NCBI RefSeq assembly: GCF_031199965.1
Contig: NZ_CP133605.1
Location: forward strand, 1,582,501 to 1,646,500
Reading direction: 5' to 3'
Length of the DNA: 64,000 bases
DNA from: Paenibacillus sp. D2_2
Lineage (GTDB): Bacteria > Bacillota > Bacilli > Paenibacillales > Paenibacillaceae
The position numbers and the translations under genes are program-made. Shown here one piece after another: positions 16,613 through 23,856 of this stretch; within the stretch, counting starts at the first letter, position 1, and each line of letters starts with the position of its first letter. Under the pieces are notes generated by a model. The model had not been told where the DNA came from. It did not search any database and was given only the letters and a program-made list of their open reading frames with translations.

Positions 16613-18853
16613 TTGAGGCATGGTAGCTTTGGAAGCGTAACGTTTCGAAAGATCTTTTTGTCCTATACCGTGATCTTGATTATTCCCATCATTGTGTTCA
16701 GTACTTTGAATGTACAGCGGAACATCATGGAGGAGAGGCAGCGGCTGCATGAGAAGCACATCTCGGATGCCAATCGGATTGCGGTCGTCGTCGATGATAA
16801 ACTGCAGGAGCTCAAAAACTTAGGCAAGCTGCTGAGCGAAGAGTCTTGGGTCCGGAAAATGATGCAGAATACAGATGTGTATGAGAACGAATTTGATTTT
16901 CTGAAGATGCTTGAAATTCGCCGAAATTTCGAGAATTCTACTAACTCTTTGAATATTGTCTCCTTTGGTATGATTGTTTTTCCAGAGAAACAGCAGATTT
17001 TTTCACCTTGGGGAACTTATACGGAGGATGACTTTTTTTCCGGTGTGGCTGTATTCGATGATAAGACGCGGCATCGGATCGAAAGTATCGTTCTTGAACA
17101 ACAGTATTTCAAGGTGCTGCCGCCGGAGACGATGGAGCTATGGGGAAACAGCAAACGTGTCGTCCCTGTCTTTCAAAGCCTAGAGGTGGTGAATCAACCG
17201 CGTGGAGTGCTTGTATTATTTATTGATAGCGCTTACTTTGCGGATTATATGCACCGGTTCGGTAGTATTGAATCCAAGGATATTTTAATAACGACCCAAG
17301 GACAGCCGATTTACAAGCAGATCCAGGCAGGGCCCAATAGAGAGGAGCAGGGGAACGAACACAGCTATGAGCTTGTTGTACCCTCGCTAGAGAGTGATCT
17401 GAAATATAAAATTTCTTATCTCGATAGCAGTGTGATTGGTATTAACAATCTGTTCAGTTCGTTGCTGGCAATTTTAATTTCTACTGCTGTGGGCACCTTA
17501 ACCGCCTTCTTGCTGGCCAAGATCAGTTACCATCCTTTGGGTGCCTTGCTGAGCAAGCTTTCTGCCGCATTTCGTTACGATGACGTCAAGAGCAGTATGG
17601 TCTCTGGTTCTGAATATAATTTTATTGAAAAATCCTTTGATCGGCTGCTGCATGAAAATGAAAAACTTCAGCGATCAATGCAGGACTACGAGAAAGCCGC
17701 CAAGTCGAATTTGTTCCAGCGGCTGCTCAAAGGATATTTTACCGATGATCAGCAGATGAATGGACTGAAAAAAATCGGTATCGGTTATACCGATGAGATG
17801 CATTACTGTACGGTACTGATCAGCTTCCATGCGATCCGTGACGTCTCTGACTTCGGCCAGATCCGCAAAATCGAAATGATGACAATCATGATTGTCGAGA
17901 AGGTGATGGAGCGTTATGGCTTGGATTATGAACTGTTCGAAGTGACCCATGCGGATAAAGCACTGATTTTGTCCTCGGAAGGCTTCTTTGGACAGGAGGG
18001 GATGATGGATCAAATCGCCCTCAGCATTACAGAAGAGATCGAACAGGCCTGTGGTTTTCATCCCTATGTCTTGCCCGGAACGGTAGAGAAGGGATTAGTT
18101 GGCATCAGTAAATCGTATTATACAGCCAACGAAAGCCTGCAGTATATTCTGTTCTCGCGCGACCATCTACCCGACATCCAGGAGGAAATGGCTCAAACCA
18201 TCGTTGAATACTACTATCCGACAGATTGGGAAGTACAGTTGATCAATAATCTGAAGATCGGAAATCTGGATACATCCATGCAAATCCTGCATGAAATTAG
18301 TGCGGAAAATGGAAGGCGCTGCTTGTCCGAAGCAAGTATCATTAGGCTGGTCTCATTGCTGATGGAGACGATGCTGCGAGTGCTATATGAATTGAATCTT
18401 GATACAGGCATTTACATGAAGCAGTTCGCCAATAAAGCCGAAGGGGCGGATGTCGGGGAAATGTGGGGCTACGTATATGAAGTCGTCACAGTGATCTGTG
18501 AACGCAACCGCTACTCGAACTCGCTAACGACGATTGAAGTCGGCAACCAACTGCTGCAATATGTCAACGAAAATTACACCAGCGCCGACGTCTCATTGAA
18601 GCAGCTTGCTGAAATTTTCCAAATGTCCGTCTCCAAGGTATCGAAAATCTTCAAGGAGGTGACCGGAATCAATTTCTACGATTATTTATGTCGACTCCGC
18701 ATGGAAATGGCCAAGGAGCTGCTACGGGAAAGAAAATGCGGCATCGATGATATCGCCCATCGTGTGGGCTATGAAAATGTCTATTCATTCAAACGCGCAT
18801 TTGCCCGGTATGAAGGAATTAAGCCCGATGAATATGTGGATATAGCGATGTGA
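16613..18853 (+). CDS. Membrane-anchored AraC-family transcriptional regulator
   Basis: This 746-residue regulator has an N-terminal membrane helix (FRKIFLSYTVILIIPIIVFSTL, about 10-31), an extracellular sensing region of about 250 residues, a second membrane helix near residues 285-307, a cytoplasmic linker, and a C-terminal pair of AraC helix-turn-helices (VSLKQLAEIFQMSVSKVSKIF and IDDIAHRVGYENVYSFKRAF). It resembles the YesS-type regulators of sugar importers. The start is TTG 16613, about ten bases after GGAGGAGGGG; the nearest ATG (16620) is in another frame. It follows the importer genes it presumably controls. Unlike many LplABC clusters, I see no separate histidine kinase and response regulator, so this one protein appears to combine sensing and DNA binding. 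Confidence 0.85.
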   Translation: MRHGSFGSVTFRKIFLSYTVILIIPIIVFSTLNVQRNIMEERQRLHEKHISDANRIAVVVDDKLQELKNLGKLLSEESWVRKMMQNTDVYENEFDFLKMLEIRRNFENSTNSLNIVSFGMIVFPEKQQIFSPWGTYTEDDFFSGVAVFDDKTRHRIESIVLEQQYFKVLPPETMELWGNSKRVVPVFQSLEVVNQPRGVLVLFIDSAYFADYMHRFGSIESKDILITTQGQPIYKQIQAGPNREEQGNEHSYELVVPSLESDLKYKISYLDSSVIGINNLFSSLLAILISTAVGTLTAFLLAKISYHPLGALLSKLSAAFRYDDVKSSMVSGSEYNFIEKSFDRLLHENEKLQRSMQDYEKAAKSNLFQRLLKGYFTDDQQMNGLKKIGIGYTDEMHYCTVLISFHAIRDVSDFGQIRKIEMMTIMIVEKVMERYGLDYELFEVTHADKALILSSEGFFGQEGMMDQIALSITEEIEQACGFHPYVLPGTVEKGLVGISKSYYTANESLQYILFSRDHLPDIQEEMAQTIVEYYYPTDWEVQLINNLKIGNLDTSMQILHEISAENGRRCLSEASIIRLVSLLMETMLRVLYELNLDTGIYMKQFANKAEGADVGEMWGYVYEVVTVICERNRYSNSLTTIEVGNQLLQYVNENYTSADVSLKQLAEIFQMSVSKVSKIFKEVTGINFYDYLCRLRMEMAKELLRERKCGIDDIAHRVGYENVYSFKRAFARYEGIKPDEYVDIAM

Positions 18854-18860
18854 AAGGAAT

Positions 18861-18900
18861 AAACCGTCGGGACAAACATCCCTGGCGGTTTCTTTTCTTT
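18861..18900 (+). terminator. Rho-independent terminator
   Basis: AAACCGTCGGGA pairs with TCCCTGGCGGTTT (one bulge) around CAAACA, followed by TCTTTTCTTT. Confidence 0.75.
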
Positions 18901-18932
18901 ATGCCGTAAGAGTCTAAATTGCATAAATATGG

Positions 18933-18961
18933 TTGACATTGTCGTATAGGACCAATATAAT
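18933..18961 (+). promoter_or_regulatory. NAD-salvage operon promoter with candidate NrtR operator
   Basis: This is a consensus sigma-A promoter: TTGACA (18933-18938), a 17-base spacer, TATAAT (18956-18961). The spacer holds GTCGTATAGGAC, which is palindromic at 10 of 12 positions and lies between the two promoter boxes. That is a good place for a repressor. The first gene encodes an NrtR-like regulator, so autoregulation is likely. Confidence 0.65.
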
Positions 18962-19004
18962 CACAATTAACAATTTGTTAAATGTTAAAAGGTGGAGTGA
19001 AGAC

Positions 19005-19790
19005 GTGGAATCTAATGAACAGGCATTGCAGCACTATGACGTCAAGAAATACCGGACACCGGATGGATATACGTCTGATATCGCGGTGTTTACGATTCTA
19101 TCAGGCCAGCCAGAGCCCTTTAAACCTCCAGTCATGAAGCTGTATATTATGCTCATCCAGCGAAGCATGACAGATAGTGAAGGGCGTCCGAATATTGAGG
19201 CTGGCAAGTGGGCTCTGCCTGGTGGCTTCGTGAACCCAGATGAGACGGCATTCCAGTCGGCTGCAAGAGAATTGAAGGAGGAGACAGGGGTAGACAGTAT
19301 CCATCTGGAGCATTATGGCGTGTACGACACTCCGGGGCGTGATCCACGGGGCTGGATTATCTCCAACGCACATTATGCCATCGTGCCAGAGCATCTTCTG
19401 AAGCATCGTCAGAGTGGAGATGACGCTAGTGAGGTTGAGCTATTCCCGGTTGAGGATGTTCTGAAGCTGGATCTGGCTTTTGATCACGAACAGATCATCC
19501 GTGATGCGATCGATGTGATCCGCCGCAAGTTGCTTGAGACGACTGCAGCGAAGGAGTTCCTGCTCGAGGAGTTCACATACTCTGAGCTGCAGGCGGTGTT
19601 GCTTACTGTTACCGATGATTCAGCGATTGCTCTGGACGCATCTTTTGCCCGTAAAATAAAATCTTTGTCGTTCATTCAAGAGCTTCCCGGCAAGAAGACA
19701 ACACGAACCTCCAAGAAGCCGACGCAGCTATATCGTTTTGTAGAGACGCCTTCAAATGTGAATCATTCGCTTTACCATACTAGTAAGTAA
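19005..19790 (+). CDS. nrtR: Nudix-domain transcriptional regulator of NAD salvage (NrtR-like)
   Basis: The N-terminal Nudix domain has the Nudix box region GGFVNPDETAFQSAARELKEETG (about residues 65-87 after GTG). The C-terminus (FTYSELQAVLLTVTDD...FARKIKSLSFIQELPG...LYRFVE) is the winged-helix domain seen in NrtR, the ADP-ribose-sensing repressor of NAD genes. GTG 19005 is chosen as start, 8 bases after AGGTGGAG; an upstream frame would begin in the -35 box and cannot be translated from this transcript. It is the first gene of a five-gene NAD operon and lies 19 bp before pncA. Whether the Nudix box still hydrolyses substrate is uncertain; it retains the REx2EE glutamates. Confidence 0.8.
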   Translation: MESNEQALQHYDVKKYRTPDGYTSDIAVFTILSGQPEPFKPPVMKLYIMLIQRSMTDSEGRPNIEAGKWALPGGFVNPDETAFQSAARELKEETGVDSIHLEHYGVYDTPGRDPRGWIISNAHYAIVPEHLLKHRQSGDDASEVELFPVEDVLKLDLAFDHEQIIRDAIDVIRRKLLETTAAKEFLLEEFTYSELQAVLLTVTDDSAIALDASFARKIKSLSFIQELPGKKTTRTSKKPTQLYRFVETPSNVNHSLYHTSK

Positions 19791-19809
19791 ATCCAGGGAG
19801 GGATTCAGG

Positions 19810-20370
19810 ATGACAGAAGTGAAGAAGAGAGCATTAATCAATATTGATTACACGAATGACTTCGTGGCCGATGATGGGGCGCTGACTTGTGGAAAGCCAG
19901 GGCAGGAGATCGAGCAGGCAATGGTCGACATTACCAAAGAGTTTATTGGCAATAATGATTATGTTGTGTTCGCGATAGATCTGCATAGGCAGGGGGATCA
20001 GCTTCATCCCGAGACCAAATTGTTCCCGCCACATAATCTTGAGGGTACGAAGGGACGCGAGCTGTACGGCGCATTAGAGGAGGTCTATCAGCAGCATAAG
20101 GGATACGAAAATGTGTACTGGATGGATAAGACTAGATACAGCGCGTTTGCAGGTACGGATCTTGAATTACAGCTTCGCGCCAGAGGAATAACCGTGCTTC
20201 ATTTAGTAGGGGTATGCACGGATATATGCGTGCTGCATACGGCTGTTGATGCTTATAATAGAGGCTTTCAGATTATCATTCATGAAGCAGCCGTAGCCAG
20301 CTTTGATCAAGAAGGCCATGTATGGGCGCTGCGCCATTTCAAAGGATCGCTGGGAGCCGAGATTCAATAA
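19810..20370 (+). CDS. pncA: Nicotinamidase, isochorismatase-like cysteine hydrolase
   Basis: This 186-residue enzyme of the isochorismatase fold most likely converts nicotinamide to nicotinate. The catalytic Asp lies in INIDYTNDF (about residue 10), a Lys in DKTRYSAF (about 107), and the nucleophilic Cys in LVGVCTDICVLHTA (about residue 140). GGAGGGATTCAGG precedes the ATG. The next gene, PncB, uses its product, which supports the assignment against a general cysteine hydrolase. The context is a salvage operon of regulator, PncA, PncB, NadD-like and NadE. Confidence 0.88.
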   Translation: MTEVKKRALINIDYTNDFVADDGALTCGKPGQEIEQAMVDITKEFIGNNDYVVFAIDLHRQGDQLHPETKLFPPHNLEGTKGRELYGALEEVYQQHKGYENVYWMDKTRYSAFAGTDLELQLRARGITVLHLVGVCTDICVLHTAVDAYNRGFQIIIHEAAVASFDQEGHVWALRHFKGSLGAEIQ

Positions 20371-20385
20371 GAGGAGGAATGAGCC

Positions 20386-21879
20386 ATGAAGAACGGTCTT
20401 GACCAAGAGAAGCAGCTAGTACATGACGCTTATGCGGATGATAGCTATGCTCTTCACACCGATAAATATCAAATCAATATGACCCAGGCCTACTGGCAGG
20501 ATCAGATCCATGAGCGTAAAGCCGTATTTGAGGTATATTTCCGCAAAATTCCTTTTGAGAACGGTTATGCTGTCTTTGCAGGACTGGAGCGGGTCATCCG
20601 ATATCTTGAGCAATTCCGCTTTACGAAGAGCGATCTGGATTATTTGCGGGAAGATGGTTATGGTGAGGAGTTCCTGGCCTATTTGGAACAGCTACGTTTC
20701 ACGGGAACCGTTCGTTCGATACAGGAAGGAGAGCTCGTATTTGCTAATGAGCCAATGATACAGATTGAGGCACCACTAGCAGAGGCCCAACTGATCGAGA
20801 CAGCCCTGCTGAACATGGTCAACTTCCAGACTTTAATTGCAACGAAGGCATCGCGGATCAAGCAGGTGATTGGTCATGAGATCAGCATGGAGTTCGGAAC
20901 TCGCCGTGCTCAAGAACTGGACGCAGCAATCTGGGGAGCAAGGGCCGCTTATATCGGCGGCTTCGAAGCAACCTCGAACGTCAGAGCCGGCAAACTGTTC
21001 GGTATTCCGACAGTAGGCACACATGCTCATGCGATGGTTCAAGCTTACCGCGATGAGTACACGGCTTTTCATAAATATGCGGAAGCCCATAAGGATTGCG
21101 TGTTCTTGGTGGATACCTATGATACGCTAAGATCGGGGGTACCTACGGCAATTCGTGTAGCCAAGGAGCTTGGTCCGAAGATTAATTTCCTTGGTATCCG
21201 CCTTGATAGCGGGGACTTGGCATACCTGTCGAAGGAAGCACGCAAGATGCTCGATGCGGCTGGCTTCAAGGAAGCTAAAATCTACGCGACTAATGATCTG
21301 GATGAACATACGATTATGAACTTGAAGGCGCAGGGCGCAAAGATCAATGTATGGGGTGTCGGAACTAAGTTGATCACTGCATATGATCAGCCTGCCCTGG
21401 GCGCGGTATATAAATTGATCGCCATCGAGGATGAGAATGGTCAAATGCAGGATACGATCAAGATCAGTTCGAATCCGGAGAAAGTAACGACGCCCGGCCG
21501 TAAGAAAGTGTTCCGCATCATCAATAAGAGCAATCAGAAATCGGAAGGGGACTACATCGCGTTGGAGCATGAGAATCCACAGCAAGAGGATCCGCTGAAG
21601 ATGTTCCATCCGGTGCATATCCATGTTGCCAAGTTCGTTACTAATTTCGAAGCCCGTGAGCTACATCATACGATTTTCGAGGCGGGCAAATTGATATATA
21701 GACTTCCAGAGCTGATGGAGATTCAGCAATTTGCGGCTCAGAACCTGGAGCTGCTATGGGATGAATACAAGCGGATGCTGAATCCGGCGGAGTATCCTGT
21801 GGATTTAAGTCAGGTATGCTGGGATAACAAAATGCGGCTGATTGCTGAGATCCAGCAGCAGGTAAGCCGAAGAGTGTAG
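20386..21879 (+). CDS. pncB: Nicotinate phosphoribosyltransferase
   Basis: The 497-residue protein makes nicotinate mononucleotide from nicotinate and PRPP. Typical motifs are LHTDKYQINMTQAYW near the N-terminus, EFGTRRAQ (about 166), GTHAHAMVQ (about 211), LVDTYDTLRSG (about 245) and GIRLDSGDL (about 273). The last two hold conserved active-site residues. The length is that of the long bacterial/eukaryotic type. AAGAGGAGGAATGAGCC precedes the ATG, 15 bp after pncA. It acts in the cytoplasm as the second step of the salvage route. Confidence 0.95.
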   Translation: MKNGLDQEKQLVHDAYADDSYALHTDKYQINMTQAYWQDQIHERKAVFEVYFRKIPFENGYAVFAGLERVIRYLEQFRFTKSDLDYLREDGYGEEFLAYLEQLRFTGTVRSIQEGELVFANEPMIQIEAPLAEAQLIETALLNMVNFQTLIATKASRIKQVIGHEISMEFGTRRAQELDAAIWGARAAYIGGFEATSNVRAGKLFGIPTVGTHAHAMVQAYRDEYTAFHKYAEAHKDCVFLVDTYDTLRSGVPTAIRVAKELGPKINFLGIRLDSGDLAYLSKEARKMLDAAGFKEAKIYATNDLDEHTIMNLKAQGAKINVWGVGTKLITAYDQPALGAVYKLIAIEDENGQMQDTIKISSNPEKVTTPGRKKVFRIINKSNQKSEGDYIALEHENPQQEDPLKMFHPVHIHVAKFVTNFEARELHHTIFEAGKLIYRLPELMEIQQFAAQNLELLWDEYKRMLNPAEYPVDLSQVCWDNKMRLIAEIQQQVSRRV

Positions 21880-21948
21880 GCTTAGGTTTTATTTAAATAG
21901 TCCGACTTGGGGACTTTTTAAATAACCGCTATGGGGGAGGAATCGGCG

Positions 21949-22563
21949 ATGGCCAAGATAGGAATCTATGGATCGTCTTTTGATCCGATTACGAATGTAC
22001 ATTTGTGGACGGCGAGTACGGTGATGCATCGCTGTAAGCTGGATAAGGTTATTTTTCTCCCCTGCTCAAGCAAGCGTCCTGACAAGACGATGAATGTGAG
22101 CGACGAGCATCGTTGGAACATGATTGTGATGGCGATTCAGGAGAATGATAGATTTGTTGCCGATGCTTATGAAATGAAGCAGCCGGGCTGGGAGATCGCT
22201 ACGTATTTAACGCTGAAGCACTTTAAGGCGAAATATCCAGAAGATGAGATTTATTTTATAATGGGAGCAGATTTGCTGCTTGATATCGGTGAGGGGAAAT
22301 GGAAAAAGTCCGAGGAGCTTATCCGTGAGAACAAGTTCATCGTTATGGCTAGGGAGGGGATCAACATGCTCTCGGCGATCAGCAAGTCACCTATCCTACG
22401 CAATGCCGATGACGGACAGACGTTCCATCTTATCGATAAAGGGTTGGCGATGGAGATTAGCTCCACCTATATTCGCGATGAGTTCAGATTAGGTGGGGAG
22501 CCACGATATCTAATGCCAGAGAGCTGCTATTCCTATATTAAAAAGCACGAGCTTTATCAATAG
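21949..22563 (+). CDS. nadD: Nicotinate-nucleotide adenylyltransferase, NadD-like
   Basis: The 204-residue protein has the nucleotidyltransferase fold: GSSFDPITNVHLW at the N-terminus, MGADLLLDI in the middle and the EISSTYIRDEF motif (ISSTxxR) near the end. It should adenylate nicotinate mononucleotide to give deamido-NAD. The nucleotide-binding HxGH of the family is replaced by T-N-V-H, so this is a divergent paralogue, perhaps the copy dedicated to this operon. ATG 21949 is chosen since GGGGGAGG (21933-21940) precedes it; an ATG at 21931 overlaps that site. It lies 69 bp after pncB and 83 bp before nadE. Confidence 0.82.
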   Translation: MAKIGIYGSSFDPITNVHLWTASTVMHRCKLDKVIFLPCSSKRPDKTMNVSDEHRWNMIVMAIQENDRFVADAYEMKQPGWEIATYLTLKHFKAKYPEDEIYFIMGADLLLDIGEGKWKKSEELIRENKFIVMAREGINMLSAISKSPILRNADDGQTFHLIDKGLAMEISSTYIRDEFRLGGEPRYLMPESCYSYIKKHELYQ

Positions 22564-22621
22564 AGGTAGTTGGCTTCATCCAACCTTCTCGATGCTGAAA
22601 ATCGTCCTTTTTGAACACGCA
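22563..22621 (+). repeat. Internally deleted copy of the GTTCAAAAAG-ended repeat
   Basis: The left end GAGGTAGTT is fused directly to the right half (GCTTCATCCAACCTTCTC, GATGCTGAAAATCG, CCTTTTTGAACACGC) of the element seen in full at 49197-49373. It fills the nadD-nadE gap. Confidence 0.7.
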
Positions 22622-22646
22622 CAAATAGAGAGGAGTCACCAGTAAA

Positions 22647-23465
22647 ATGAGCATACAACAACAAGTCATCAAAGCGCTGCATGTAAAGCCGGTTATTCAA
22701 CCCAAGGAGGAAATCAGACAGCGGATTGATTTTCTGAAGGCTTACTGCCGTAAGACGAGAGCCAAGGGCTTTGTACTCGGGATCAGCGGGGGCCAGGATT
22801 CTACACTGGCTGGTCGGTTAGCCCAGCTTGCGGTCGAAGAGCTGCGGGCAGAAGGCTATGAAGCGACATTCTACGCGGTCCGTTTGCCCTACGGAATACA
22901 GCAGGATGAGGCGGATGCGGTCGAGGCGTTGGCTTTTATCAAGCCAGACCAATCTTTGGTTGTCAACATCCAGGAGTCGGTGGTCGCTTTTGCAGAGCAG
23001 ATCAAGCAGTCTATCGGCCATCCAATGTCTGACTTCAACAAAGGAAATGCCAAGGCGCGCATGCGGATGATGGTGCAATATGCGATCGGCGGGGAGACAG
23101 GCTGCCTTGTGATCGGTACGGATCATGCAGCTGAGGCTGTAACCGGATTTTATACGAAGTTTGGCGATGGTGGGGCAGACCTTGTACCATTGGCTGGGCT
23201 TACGAAGGAGCAGGGGCGTGAGCTGCTCAAAGAATTGAACGCTTCTGAGCGTCTGTATTTGAAAGTCCCTACCGCTGACCTGCTAGACGACAAGCCGCAG
23301 CAATCGGATGAGACGGAGCTGGGTATTGCCTATACAGCGCTGGACACTTATTTAACCGGAGGGACAGTAGACTCAGAGACTGAGGCCAACATCGAAGAAC
23401 GTTATTTGCGGAGCGAGCATAAGCGTCAGATGCCTGTAGCTCCTTATGATGAATGGTGGAAATAG
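22647..23465 (+). CDS. nadE: Ammonia-dependent NAD synthetase
   Basis: The 272-residue enzyme amidates deamido-NAD to NAD using ammonia and ATP. The ATP pyrophosphatase loop is [18 protein letters not shown] (about 48-65). [41 protein letters not shown] and the C-terminal SEHKRQMP are family hallmarks. There is no glutaminase domain. GAGAGGAG precedes the ATG. It closes the NAD salvage operon and is followed by a terminator. Confidence 0.95.
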   Translation: MSIQQQVIKALHVKPVIQPKEEIRQRIDFLKAYCRKTRAKGFVLGISGGQDSTLAGRLAQLAVEELRAEGYEATFYAVRLPYGIQQDEADAVEALAFIKPDQSLVVNIQESVVAFAEQIKQSIGHPMSDFNKGNAKARMRMMVQYAIGGETGCLVIGTDHAAEAVTGFYTKFGDGGADLVPLAGLTKEQGRELLKELNASERLYLKVPTADLLDDKPQQSDETELGIAYTALDTYLTGGTVDSETEANIEERYLRSEHKRQMPVAPYDEWWK

Positions 23466-23475
23466 ATCTTGCAAT

Positions 23476-23507
23476 AATAGGGGAATCAACTGATTCCTCT
23501 ATTTTTT
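23476..23507 (+). terminator. Rho-independent terminator of the NAD operon
   Basis: AATAGGGGAATCA and TGATTCCTCTATT pair around AC and are followed by TTTT. Confidence 0.85.
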
Positions 23508-23610
23508 GTCTTTTAAGTAATAATTTATCCCCTATGCCATATAAATACTTCGTATCAAATCGAAGCTTAGCCATGGTCATTCGTAACTACCCGATTTTAA
23601 TTCTGCGATA

Positions 23611-23748
23611 TGAAAACGTTTAATACCCCCTGTTGTATCCGTTTGGAATTTCACTCTAATTACCCCCACACGTAAGTATCGACACCAACCCGAGATTTTT
23701 CTGTATTTCCCTAATGATATACTGCTTCCCACTTGAAAGGAGGTGAGG
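23611..23748 (+). promoter_or_regulatory. Chitinase upstream region: possible cre, extended -10 promoter, STAB-SD-like leader
   Basis: The 390-bp gap before the chitinase start holds three signals. TGAAAACGTTTAAT (23611-23624) resembles a cre site except at its last bases. TGATATACT (23715-23723) is an extended -10 (TG-N-TATACT). GAAAGGAGGTGAGG (23735-23748) is nearly complementary to the whole 3' end of 16S rRNA but lies about 110 bp upstream of the coding start, with only a five-codon TTG frame (MICDL, stop at 23766-23768) after it. This placement resembles the STAB-SD mRNA-stabilising sites known from cry3A. A second, ordinary ribosome binding site is at 23843-23849. Confidence 0.5.
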
Positions 23749-23856
23749 CCTTGATTTGTGATTTGTAGTATCACTGGACGAAAGCTTGTCTACTCAGCCT
23801 TCAGAACAACGAGCGCAGATATGTTTACTTGTTGTAACAAAAAAGGAGGAGAATTC

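Noticed and set aside
18933..19004. Nudix regulator starting at TTG 18933
   Set aside because: That TTG is part of the -35 box (TTGACA) of the promoter, so it cannot be in the transcript. The GTG at 19005 has a proper ribosome binding site.
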